64,000 nucleotides of DNA from Lewinellaceae bacterium. GTDB lineage: Bacteria > Bacteroidota > Bacteroidia > Chitinophagales > Saprospiraceae. The translations under genes were made by a program, and so were the position numbers. The notes under the pieces were generated by a model. It worked only from the letters and a program-made list of their open reading frames with translations, was not told where the DNA came from and searched no databases. Each line of letters starts with the position of its first letter. Position 1 is the first letter of the stretch. Of this stretch, positions 55,482 through 64,000 are shown one piece after another. The stretch covers positions 62,001 through 126,000 of the forward strand of contig JADJSY010000088.1 in the NCBI GenBank assembly GCA_016711435.1. The letters run 5' to 3'.

Positions 55482-56365
55482 ATGCTATCCATGCGTATAG
55501 TACTGTATTGCGCCCTGATTATTTTTCTCGCCGGGTGCACCCGGCGCCATGTCGAGACGATCACGATCAAAGGCTCGGACACGGAGGTGAATCTCGTGCT
55601 GCAACTTGCCGAAGCCTACATGGAAACAAATCCAGCGATATCCGTCAGCGTTACCGGCGGCGGCAGTGGCGTGGGTATCGCAAGCTTGCTGAATGGCAGG
55701 TTAGATGTGGCCAATTCATCCAGGGAAATTAATAATCATGAACTAATGTTGGCCTCTGAGCGGAATATTGATGTCGAACACTTTATTTTCGCTGCTGATG
55801 CACTTGCCATTATCTGCCATCCCTCCGTCCCGCTAGACAGCCTGAGCCTTAACGATTTGGGTAAAATATTTTCCGGTGAAATTCAGAACTGGCAACAACT
55901 CGGCGGCGCAGCCGGCATCATTTCCCTTTACGGACGACAAAGCAATTCCGGCACATTCATGTACTTTCGGGAGCGGGTATTGGGCAAAGACTACGCCCCC
56001 GGCATCAAACAAATGAACGGCAACGCTCAAATCCTGGAAGCCGTAAAAGCCGACCCGAATGCCATTGGTTATATTAGTTTTGGTTACCTGACCGATGAAA
56101 GGGGCGCGCTGCGGCATGGAATAAAAGTCATCAAATTAACTACAGAGCCGGGGAAAACCGCCATTTCGCCCCTCGATAGAGCTGCCATCAAGGCAGGTTT
56201 GTACCCGCTCACCCGCCCCTTGTTCCACTTTTCCAATGGTACGGCCAGCGACATAATACGTGCTTTCTACGGCTTTGAAAAAGTCCGGCGGGGCAGAAAA
56301 TCATTGCCCAAAATGGATATTTACCCCCATCAGAGGCCGGATTGGCCTTCAATTCCGTGAAATGA
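55482..56365 (+). CDS. pstS: Phosphate ABC transporter substrate-binding lipoprotein PstS, frame broken
   Basis: PstS binds periplasmic phosphate for PstCAB. A lipobox occurs in IIFLAGCTRR; the start is at 55482, or 55491 as an alternative. Phosphate-site motifs include IKGSDTEVN, TGGGSGVGIASL and GRQSNSGTF. The frame as written ends in an atypical tail (VRRGRKSLPK). Adding one A to the A5 run near 56278 gives FEKSPAGQKIIAQNGYLPP and a TGA at 56363-56365 that overlaps the pstC ATG as ATGA. The corrected length is about 294 residues. Confidence 0.9.
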
Positions 56366-57246
56366 ATCAGCGACTTTTTTGGGACAGATTTTTTGAAAAA
56401 GTTTTTAACGGAACTGCCTGGGTTGCCGCCTTGACTTTGGTAGGCATTTTCCTGATGCTACTGATCAATAGCGCGCGTGCATTTGAGACCATTTCCATTG
56501 CTGAATTTTTCTCCGGCACAGCCTGGAATCCGGCGGCCTATGGCGAGGCGACGTATGGTATTGGCGCTATGCTGTTCAGCACTTTATTAGTGACTATCGG
56601 CGCTATGTTGATCGCCGTTCCGCTCGGTATCGGCGCTGCGGCCTTTCTCTCTGAAATTGCTTCGCCGCGTACCCGTAATATCCTAAAACCAGCCATCGAA
56701 ATGCTCGCTGCCATACCTTCTGTGGTCATCGGTTTTTTGGGCATTGTGCTGGTAGCGCCTGCGTTGGCAAAAATCTTCGATCTCCCACATGGCTTAAATG
56801 CGCTCAATGGCTCCATCTTATTGGCCATCATGGCTTTACCTACGCTCATTTCGGTGACGGAGGATGCGATCCATGCCGTACCGCAACACTACAAGGAAGC
56901 CAGTTATGCCCTCGGCGCCAACCGCTGGGAAACGCTGCTGCGGGTCACCCTGCCTTCCTGCACCTCGGGTATTTTAGTAGCCATTATGCTTGGTTTAGGT
57001 CGCGCCCTCGGCGAAACGATGACCGTGCTCATGGCTACCGGCAATGCCACTGCCATGCCGAATGGTTTTTTTGATTCGGTACGCACCCTTACCGCTACAG
57101 TGGCGATCGAGATGGGCGAAGTACCGTTTGGTACCCCACATTATTTCAGCCTGTTCGCCTGTGCGTTGGTATTGTTTCTCATCACCCTTTTAGTCAACAT
57201 AGCAGCGGAGCGTGTGGCGGCAGGGTACAGACGAAAAGGCCAATGA
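56362..57246 (+). CDS. pstC: Phosphate ABC transporter permease PstC
   Basis: The 294-residue permease starts at the ATG at 56362, inside the corrected pstS stop. About six membrane helices are visible, including a first helix AWVAALTLVGIFLMLLINSA. The EAA motif (YALGANRWETLLRVTLPS) for docking with PstB is present, and GLGRALGETMTVLMATGN is the PstC signature. The last bases form ATGA with the pstA start, so translation is coupled. Confidence 0.95.
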   Translation: MNQRLFWDRFFEKVFNGTAWVAALTLVGIFLMLLINSARAFETISIAEFFSGTAWNPAAYGEATYGIGAMLFSTLLVTIGAMLIAVPLGIGAAAFLSEIASPRTRNILKPAIEMLAAIPSVVIGFLGIVLVAPALAKIFDLPHGLNALNGSILLAIMALPTLISVTEDAIHAVPQHYKEASYALGANRWETLLRVTLPSCTSGILVAIMLGLGRALGETMTVLMATGNATAMPNGFFDSVRTLTATVAIEMGEVPFGTPHYFSLFACALVLFLITLLVNIAAERVAAGYRRKGQ

Positions 57247-58082
57247 AACGAAAAATCATCCAAATACTCGGCATGGCTTTGATTATTGCGGCTACCCTCG
57301 TGGTCGTGGCGATTCTGGGCGTGGTGCTGTTTGATCTGACTGCAAAAGGCGCACCCGTACTGAGCTGGGAATTTTTGACCCAATCTCCCAAAAAAGGAAT
57401 GACCGAAGGCGGTATTTTCCCTGCCATATTCGGCACCACCGCAGTTACGCTGCTTTCCACGATGCTGGCAACGCCGCTGGGCATCGGCTGCGCGATATTC
57501 CTCCACGAATATGCACCCGACAATACCTTTACCCGCCTTATTCGCGCTTCTATTCGCAATTTAGCCGGGGTGCCGAGTATTGTGTACGGATTGTTCGGCG
57601 TGGCGATTTTTGTACAGTTTTTGGGCATGGGCGCATCGCTGCTTGCCGCCGGGTGTACCCTTGGGCTACTGACCCTGCCTTCCATCATCACCACTACGGA
57701 AGAAGCCCTGCGGAACGTGCCGCGACTCACCCGGGAAGGCGCGCTTGCGCTCGGCGCGACAAAATGGGAAACCATCCGGACGGTCGTTCTGCCATCGGCC
57801 TTGCCGGGCATTCTGACAGGTGTGATTCTCGCGCTGTCTCGGGGAGCGGGCGAAACTGCGCCGATTCTGTTCACCGGGGTGGCCTTTTATTCGCGCTACT
57901 TACCCGGGTCCGTTTTCGACGAATTTATGGCCTTGCCTTATCATCTGTATATCTTATCAACACAGCACCATGCCATTGAAGAGGTGCGGCCGCTCGCTTA
58001 CGCAACGGCTTTAACCTTGATTTTGCTTGTTTTTATGTTGAATTTGACGGCTTTTTGGGCGCGTGCACGGTGGCAACGGTAG
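57243..58082 (+). CDS. pstA: Phosphate ABC transporter permease PstA
   Basis: The 279-residue second permease of the phosphate importer has the EAA loop ALALGATKWETIRTVVLPS and the PstA signature ALSRGAGETAPILFTGVAF. Membrane helices are evenly spaced, with a first helix LGMALIIAATLVVVAILGVV. Its ATG overlaps the pstC stop by four bases, and a 90-base gap separates it from pstB. It partners PstC, PstB and PstS. Confidence 0.95.
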   Translation: MKRKIIQILGMALIIAATLVVVAILGVVLFDLTAKGAPVLSWEFLTQSPKKGMTEGGIFPAIFGTTAVTLLSTMLATPLGIGCAIFLHEYAPDNTFTRLIRASIRNLAGVPSIVYGLFGVAIFVQFLGMGASLLAAGCTLGLLTLPSIITTTEEALRNVPRLTREGALALGATKWETIRTVVLPSALPGILTGVILALSRGAGETAPILFTGVAFYSRYLPGSVFDEFMALPYHLYILSTQHHAIEEVRPLAYATALTLILLVFMLNLTAFWARARWQR

Positions 58083-58172
58083 TTACCATCGGGCGGGTGA
58101 TTTTGCCCAAAACGAACCCAACATCCAATCCATATTTTTCGTCAAAAACTTCAACTGTCCAAACTTTCCGAA

Positions 58173-58930
58173 ATGGAAAAAATTAAAATTGACATCCAGG
58201 AACTTGATCTGTTTTTTGACAAAAAACAAGTGTTGAAAAACGTCTCGCTCCGCATTCCGGCGGGTAAAATCACTGCTATTATCGGCCCCTCCGGCTGTGG
58301 GAAAAGCACCCTGCTTCGATCGCTCAACCGGATGCACGACCTCAACCCGCAGGCACGTCTTTCCGGAAAAATAATGCTCGATGAACTCAATATTTTACAT
58401 GGAAACACCAACGTCGTGCACCTGCGCCGCCGCATCGGCATGGTTTTTCAAAAACCGAACCCGTTTCCGAAATCTATCGCTGAAAACGTATCTTACGGAT
58501 TGAAAATAAACGGTTTGCACGACAAAAAAAAGTTGGCTGAAGCCGTCGAAAACAGCCTCCGCGCCGCCGCTTTGTGGGATGAAGTGAAAGATGATCTGGA
58601 CAAATCCGCGCTGGATCTGTCGGGCGGCCAACAACAAAGATTGTGCATCGCACGAGCCGTCGCCGTCGAACCGGAGGTTATTTTGATGGATGAACCCTGC
58701 TCCGCGCTCGACCCGATTTCAACCGCCAAAGTGGAAGAACTGATGCTTGAATTGAAAAAAAGTACACCCTCGTCATCGTCACCCACAATATGCAACAGGC
58801 GCAGCGGGTGTCAGATTTTACGGCGTTTATGTATTTGGGCGAGTTGATCGAGGTGGGCGAGACCCGGCAAATTTTTCAAAATCCTCAGCACGATTTGACC
58901 AAAAATTATGTGGAAGGGCATTTTGGCTAA
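58173..58930 (+). CDS. pstB: Phosphate ABC transporter ATPase PstB, frame broken
   Basis: PstB powers phosphate uptake. Walker A is GPSGCGKST, the Q-loop lies in VFQKPNPFP, the signature is LSGGQQQRLCIARA and Walker B is EVILMDEPCSALDP. The frame as written loses the H-loop. One more A in the A7 run near 58755-58761 restores KKKYTLVIVTHNMQQAQRVS, then FMYLGELIEVGET, and ends at the TAA at 58928-58930, giving about 252 residues, the usual size. No phoU follows, which is unusual for a complete pst operon. Confidence 0.9.
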
Positions 58931-59159
58931 TAAACATTCCCTTAACTGGTTATACTGAAAGTTGAGAGGTTGAGAATGTTGATAGTTGAGATAGCATTGG
59001 TAATCAGTAGATTATTACACTTTCTCGTTCAAAACCACTTTGTGTTGACTATAGCACCCCCATAATTACAGGCCTGAAACACCCAGACTCCAACCCCAAC
59101 GAACGCCGAAAGGGATATTCTCACCTCTCTCACCTCTCACCCTCTCACTTCTCACTCTC

Positions 59160-61214
59160 TCACCTCTCACTTCTAACCATCGTGAGTATCGTCGCAATCG
59201 CCACCGTTTCGCCCGTTTCGTCGTACACATCGACTAACCATTTGACGATGCCGCGCGGAATTGCCGCGACGCCCTCTTTGGAAGGATCGTGTTCCTGTTC
59301 TATTTTTTCCTTCACGGTCAGTTTCACGCCGATGGTCATGCCCGGATAAACGGGTTTTGTAAAACGGCACTCATCCAGGCCGTAATTCAGCAGTACAGGC
59401 CCTTTTTTGGCGTCTACAAAAAGTCCGGCGGCTTTGGACAGCACGAAATAGCCATGCGCCACCCGGCCGGTAAAGGGTGTTCCTTCCAGCGCCGTAGCAT
59501 CCATGTGGGCATAAAAATTATCGCCGCTTACATTGGCGAAGTTGTGAATATCCGCTTCCGAAACGGTGTGTTTAGCGGTAACGAGCGTTTCGCCGACAAA
59601 CAATTCTTCAAAGTATTTTTTGAACGGATGCACGGGCGTTTCCGTTTGCGCGCCACCGGTTTGATACTGCTTGGTGACCGCTGTGATGTCCGTAGGATGG
59701 CCCTGAATGGCTGTGCGCTGCAGGTAGTGCAGTACGCCGCGCATCCCGCCCATTTCCTCGCCGCCACCTGCGCGGCCGGGGCCGCCGTGTACCAGCATGG
59801 GCATGGGAGCGCCGTGGCCGGTGCTTTCCTTGGCGGACGTTCGGTTGAGGATATGAATACGCCCGTGAAATGCCGCCGCTTCCAGCACGTATTCGCGCAT
59901 CACCGCCGGATCCAGGGTACAAATGGTGGACACCAGCGAACCTTTTCCCATTTTGGCCAGTTGGATGGCTTCATCGAGGGTTTTGTAAGGCATCAGTGTT
60001 GAAACGGGGCCGAAACACTCCATTTCGTGGCTGCGTATTTTGACAAAAGGCCGGTCGTTTAACAACAAAACAGGCGGCAAAAACGCGCCTTTGTTGCGGT
60101 CGGCGCCTACTACTTCAAAGTTGTCCCAATCGCCGAAAACTGCGGGCGTTTCTACCGTCAGCATCGCCAGTTTTTCCTGTACGCGTTCCAGTTGCTGCCG
60201 GTTGATGAGTGCGCCCATACGCACGCCTTCTACGGAAGGATCGCCGAGCACGTTTTTGGCTAATTCTTTGGAAAGCGTTTTTTGAACGTCTTCCAGCAAT
60301 GATTCCGGCACAATGATGCGCCGGATGGCGGTACATTTTTGCCCGGCTTTGGTCACCATTTCCCGGCGACACTCTTTGATAAATATGTCGAATTCAAGGG
60401 TACCCGGCACTGCATCTGCCCCTAAAATGGCGGCATTCAGCGAATCGGCTTCCATGGTAAAAGGCACCGAATGTTGCACGATGGCGGGATGGACGCGCAG
60501 TTTACGGCCCGTATCGGCGGAACCCGTGAAGGTCACCACATCCTGGCTTTGTACGGAGTCGAGGATGCCGCGACCTGCGCCGACTACGAGTTGCAGCGCG
60601 CCTTCCGGCAAAATGCCGGAGCTGATGATATCGCGGAACATCGCCTCTGTGAGGTAGGAGGTCTGCTCGCTGGGTTTCACGACCGCCGGAACACCGGCCA
60701 GGAGGTTGACGGCTACTTTTTCCAGCATGCCCCAGATCGGAAAATTAAAGGCATTGATATGCACCGCAACGCCCTGTTTGGGCACGAGGATATGATGGCC
60801 GATGAAGGTATTTTCTTTGGAAAGTCGAATGGTTTCCCCTTCCACGTAGTAAGGTTCGTTGGGGAAACGGCGGCGTAAACTACTGTAAGCGAACAAGTTA
60901 CCAATACCGCCTTCAATATCGACCCAGGAATCGGCGCGGGTAGCGCCCGTCTGGTGCGACACCCGGTAATACGCCTCTTTGCGGTCCATGAGGTACAGCG
61001 CCAGCGCTTTGAGCATACGTCCGCGTTCCGGAAAAGTCATACGCCGCAAGACCGGGCCGCCGGTGTTGCGGCTATATTCGAGGATACGGGCATAATCGAG
61101 TCCTTCGCTGCTCGCTGTACTGATGTGTTCGCCTGTCAGTGCGTGGTACTGTGGTATGCCGTCGCCGTCGCCCGGCATCCATTGGCCGAGGACGTAATTG
61201 TGGAGGTGTTGCAT
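59160..61214 (-). CDS. paaZ: Bifunctional aldehyde dehydrogenase / enoyl-CoA hydratase PaaZ
   Basis: PaaZ opens the oxepin-CoA ring and oxidises the resulting semialdehyde in aerobic phenylacetate catabolism. The N-terminal aldehyde dehydrogenase domain (about 1-520) has KAGQKCTAIRR with the catalytic Cys and FTGSADTGRKL for cofactor binding. The C-terminal MaoC-type hydratase (about 530-684) has FANVSGDNFYAHMD with the Asp/His pair and GRVAHGYFVLS. The 684-residue length is typical. No other paa gene is in the window, so partners must lie elsewhere. Confidence 0.94.
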   Translation of the reverse strand: MQHLHNYVLGQWMPGDGDGIPQYHALTGEHISTASSEGLDYARILEYSRNTGGPVLRRMTFPERGRMLKALALYLMDRKEAYYRVSHQTGATRADSWVDIEGGIGNLFAYSSLRRRFPNEPYYVEGETIRLSKENTFIGHHILVPKQGVAVHINAFNFPIWGMLEKVAVNLLAGVPAVVKPSEQTSYLTEAMFRDIISSGILPEGALQLVVGAGRGILDSVQSQDVVTFTGSADTGRKLRVHPAIVQHSVPFTMEADSLNAAILGADAVPGTLEFDIFIKECRREMVTKAGQKCTAIRRIIVPESLLEDVQKTLSKELAKNVLGDPSVEGVRMGALINRQQLERVQEKLAMLTVETPAVFGDWDNFEVVGADRNKGAFLPPVLLLNDRPFVKIRSHEMECFGPVSTLMPYKTLDEAIQLAKMGKGSLVSTICTLDPAVMREYVLEAAAFHGRIHILNRTSAKESTGHGAPMPMLVHGGPGRAGGGEEMGGMRGVLHYLQRTAIQGHPTDITAVTKQYQTGGAQTETPVHPFKKYFEELFVGETLVTAKHTVSEADIHNFANVSGDNFYAHMDATALEGTPFTGRVAHGYFVLSKAAGLFVDAKKGPVLLNYGLDECRFTKPVYPGMTIGVKLTVKEKIEQEHDPSKEGVAAIPRGIVKWLVDVYDETGETVAIATILTMVRSER

Positions 61215-61275
61215 GGTTGGGCTGGTTTGAGGGTGCGAAAGTCGGGGAAATTCTTGTTTTTACCACATAGATTAT

Positions 61276-61520
61276 TTTTACCACATAGGCAGATAGACGT
61301 AGAGTGTACTTTTACCACAAAGCGCACAAAGAGGGTTTCACAAAGGACACAAAGCGTAGAGTTGACGCGTCTCCCTTAGTATTTACTGTAATTCTGGCAT
61401 AAACACCCCAAATGACTGGAAAAACGCGGTCAACTCTACGCTTTGTGTCCTTTGTGAAACCCTCTTTGTGCGCTTTGTGGTAAAAGTACACTCTACGTCT
61501 ATCTGCCTATGTGGTAAAAA
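61276..61520. repeat. Long inverted repeat with ~95-bp arms
   Basis: The left arm, 61276-61370, runs TTTTTACCACATAGGCAGAT through CACAAAGCGCACAAAGAGGG to GTTGACGCG. The right arm, 61425-61520, is its near-perfect complement. The loop is about 54 bases. CTTTGTGTCCTTTGTGAAAC words of this kind occur widely in Bacteroidota intergenic DNA. It fills the 307-base gap between paaZ and the DUF5686 gene. Confidence 0.93.
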
Positions 61521-61521
61521 C

Positions 61522-64000
61522 CTACAGCGCAATCCCCAAAATCACGCCCGTTTTTTCATAAGCCCCCCCATAAAAACCCGCCACCACATCTACCCGGAAC
61601 AGTCGGAAAACGCCGAAACCGATATTTTCCAGGCCGAAATTGAGTTCCCAGTACGGTAAATCCCTGGTAAAAGTGGGATCGGAAGAAGGCCGGTCGGTGT
61701 AATAGAAATTGGCGCCGATGACCTCTTTCATATTGAGTTTGCGGATACCCGGAATTTTATCGAACAACCAGCCCTGCAGGTGGTGTTGCCAGTGCGCCTG
61801 AACAAAAGGTTGGTCGGTCGAGTAGGCATAATAAGGCAGCATAAAAAAACTGCGGTTATAATCCTGCGGATTGGCCAAAAGGGTCTGGTTGCCGCGCGGG
61901 TGGTACAAATCCATAAATCCGAGCGCTGATTTTCGGAGGAACGCGCCGGCTGACACATTCAGGTTGGAATAGCCGACCAGGCCCCAGGAGATATTGTTTT
62001 TACTGATCTGTAACTGCGCAAAGTCAAAGTCGGCTGTGCTGCCGCCCACACCCGGGATGGCTTTCCGGTAACGCAGGTAAATATCCGGCCATTTCGACTC
62101 ATCGTAAGAACGGTAATACGGATAAGTGCTGTAGGTCTGGCCGATTCGGAAACGCAGCTCGGCGTTCAGGGTAAAAATTCCGGGAAATGATTGATCCGCA
62201 GGTTCCGGTTGCACCGGGTAATTCGGCGTATACACGCGGTCTTCTTTTTTGCTCCAGGTAAAATCGGTGTTGTTGTCTAACCAGTTCCGTTCGGCCCACT
62301 CCGCCGCCGCCCGGATATGCAACCAGGGCGCTGCAAACTGCCGCCATTCGGCCCGGACGAAGGTTTTTTCGTACAATTTCATATAATTCCGCTTCCCGAA
62401 CAGGGTGTACGAGGTATTGAGCGCCGCACTGATCGGGTTTTGATCGCTGAATTGAACGGGGTTCACACCGCCGCTGATACGCAGGGTAGAATAGTTGATG
62501 CTCTCGAATTTACGCTCCAGTTCGATCGCTCCCCGCAGGCGTTTTTCGGCAAATCCGTAATTGATATTGCCGCCCACTTTCCAGTATTTTACCGAGCGCT
62601 CGGTATAGTGCGTCCATTCGGGGTTCACATCGAACACCAGGCCCTGTACCGTATTAAATTGTACCCATTGCAGGGCGCCGGGAAAACTCAGGGTTCTGCG
62701 TTCGTAGGAGTTTTGCCAGGTGTAGCCTGTCAGCAGGTCGAAGGGTTTGAAACGGTTGTTTTTTTTGTCGATGCTATCCAGAAAAGTCTCCGATTTCCAG
62801 ATTTTTTGCAGGCTGTCCTTCTTCACATAATCGTTGCTTTCTTCTACAGTGTGAGCGGCACCGGGCGCACTGTTTTCCAGTACGAGGAATCCTGTTCGTT
62901 GGCGGTTTTTCTATTTTAAAAACCTCTTTATCAAAGAAATTTTTGTCAAAATCGGGTTTCAAATTGTAGTTGGAAAACACGCTGTTGAAAAAGCCGTCAA
63001 ATTTAAAACCCAGCACCCCGAATTTGAACCCAGTCATTTGCGTGAGCAAAACCCAGGTATCCGGTTTTTCCACCGGCACAAATTCCTGCTGGATACGCAA
63101 GGTATCCAGAACGGGCTGTTTAATCGAATTGCCCGTCAGGACGAGGTCGGCGCCGGCGATGTTCCACAAGTCATCGACGATATACAGAAAGCCGCCGAAC
63201 GTGGGGTCGGATGAGCGCTTGGGCATGACCTTTATTTTTTCAATGGTATACCCGTTTTCATCTTTAAAACTTCCTAACCACTTGAAATTGTAGTAGTTAA
63301 ATGAATTGTCTGCCAGTGGCGACAATATTTCGCGTTCAATTTCCAGCCGTTCATCGTAGAGGTTGAATTCCGTGAACGTGGCCCGGTTGAGGCTGAAACC
63401 GTTCTCCGAACCGCTCACTTTACTCGATACCATGACCTCTTTTTTCCGCTCCGGGTTTGCCTGCGCATACACCTTGGAAACCGATTCGGACAAATACACT
63501 ACGCCGGTGCGGTTGGTATCGAGCATACCGCCCATGTTGCCTACGTCCTGCCCCATGATCTTTTTAGGCGCGTCGGTGAGTTTATAAAACCCTTTAATGT
63601 AGGTGTCGTAAGAACTGGAGGCAATTTTGTTTTTATAATACCTGCGTTTGGCAATCACTTCGCGCATGATTTTGTAAGCCGGGTCTTCGGTCGTAATCAC
63701 CGCCTCCCCGATTTCAAGATTGGCGGGTTCCATTTTGACATTCAGGCGCAGGGGTTTGTCGCCTACCGTGACCGCTTCGACGCGTTGTTTGTATCCAATG
63801 TATTGAAAAACAATCTCCTGGCTGCCACGCGCGACCGTCAGGCGGTATTGCCCTTCGGCATTGGCCACCGTTCCGTTGGTGCTGTTGCGCACATAAACGG
63901 ATGCAAAGGAAGCGGTTCGCCATTTTCATCGAGCACGGCACCGCTGATCTGGGCATAATTTAAAAGAGGGAAAAGCAGGAATACAACGAGTTGGAATATT
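61522..64000 (-). CDS. DUF5686 outer-membrane protein, incomplete at window edge, three frame breaks
   Basis: This is a carboxypeptidase-regulatory-like plus DUF5686 protein. The N-terminal signal (LVVFLLFPLLNYAQISG) starts beyond 64000. The regulatory-like domain (LDENGEPLP, TVANAEGQYRL) is followed by a region with APKKIMGQDVGNMGGML, then the barrel (DLLTGYTWQNSYERR ... GFYGGAYEKTGVILGIAL). Breaks lie near 63903 (one T missing), about 62910 and about 62853. DUF5686 proteins are common, uncharacterised outer-membrane proteins in Bacteroidota. Confidence 0.8.

Overview
The window is one continuous stretch of a Bacteroidota chromosome. The evidence is a SusC/SusD pair, a gliding/T9SS-type C-terminal sorting domain, a DUF5686 outer-membrane protein, no Shine-Dalgarno-like leaders, and TAnnTTTG-like promoter elements. 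PaaZ, PstSCAB, an RND tripartite pump and a roughly 50% GC free-living gene repertoire would fit the Saprospiria/Chitinophagia side of the phylum, but that placement is inference. No tRNA, rRNA, CRISPR array, transposase, integrase or phage gene was seen.

Layout. 0-6.3 kb: an unusual module made of a vertebrate-type protein-arginine deiminase (PAD) homologue and a large unrecognised partner protein, both with interrupted frames. 6.4-9.2 kb: an IorAB-type molybdenum hydroxylase. 9.5-15.4 kb: a zinc alcohol dehydrogenase, an outer-membrane protein, two beta-lactamase-fold serine hydrolases and a proline-iminopeptidase-like hydrolase; part of this is AT-rich. 15.5-18.9 kb: PhnA, a YdeI-like protein, a matrixin-like zincin and a phospholipase-D-family protein. 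19-25.2 kb: TolC, RND transporter and adaptor, all on the minus strand. 25.4-31.9 kb: an AsmA-like protein, a stress block (DUF2383 four-helix protein, Dps, small membrane proteins), DUF4256, a rhodanese and two GNATs. 32.1-39.7 kb: a T9SS-secreted PKD protein and SusD/SusC. 39.8-49.3 kb: a GCS2-CBS fusion, AlkA-like glycosylase, a DinB/YfiT protein with an AT-hook-like tail, an AstE-like zinc hydrolase, a DHH-like protein, a DjlA-like co-chaperone and adenine deaminase. 49.9-54.1 kb: ECF sigma, anti-sigma and TonB-domain genes, a lytic transglycosylase and a patatin. 54.7-58.9 kb: endonuclease III and pstSCAB. 59.2-64 kb: PaaZ and a DUF5686 protein that runs off the window.

Two patterns run across the whole window. 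First, intergenic gaps are filled with repeated sequence: several families of long inverted repeats, and a leader of about 55 bp that recurs in one orientation directly 5' of unrelated start codons. Second, at least a dozen otherwise well-conserved genes carry single-base frame breaks. Many sit in A/T homopolymers, where adding or removing one base restores family-typical length, and for pstS also an ATGA overlap with pstC. This suggests uncorrected homopolymer errors in the assembly, although true decay or recoding cannot be excluded from sequence alone. The most interesting candidates for new biology are the PAD module, the DinB-AT-hook fusion and the shared 5' leader.
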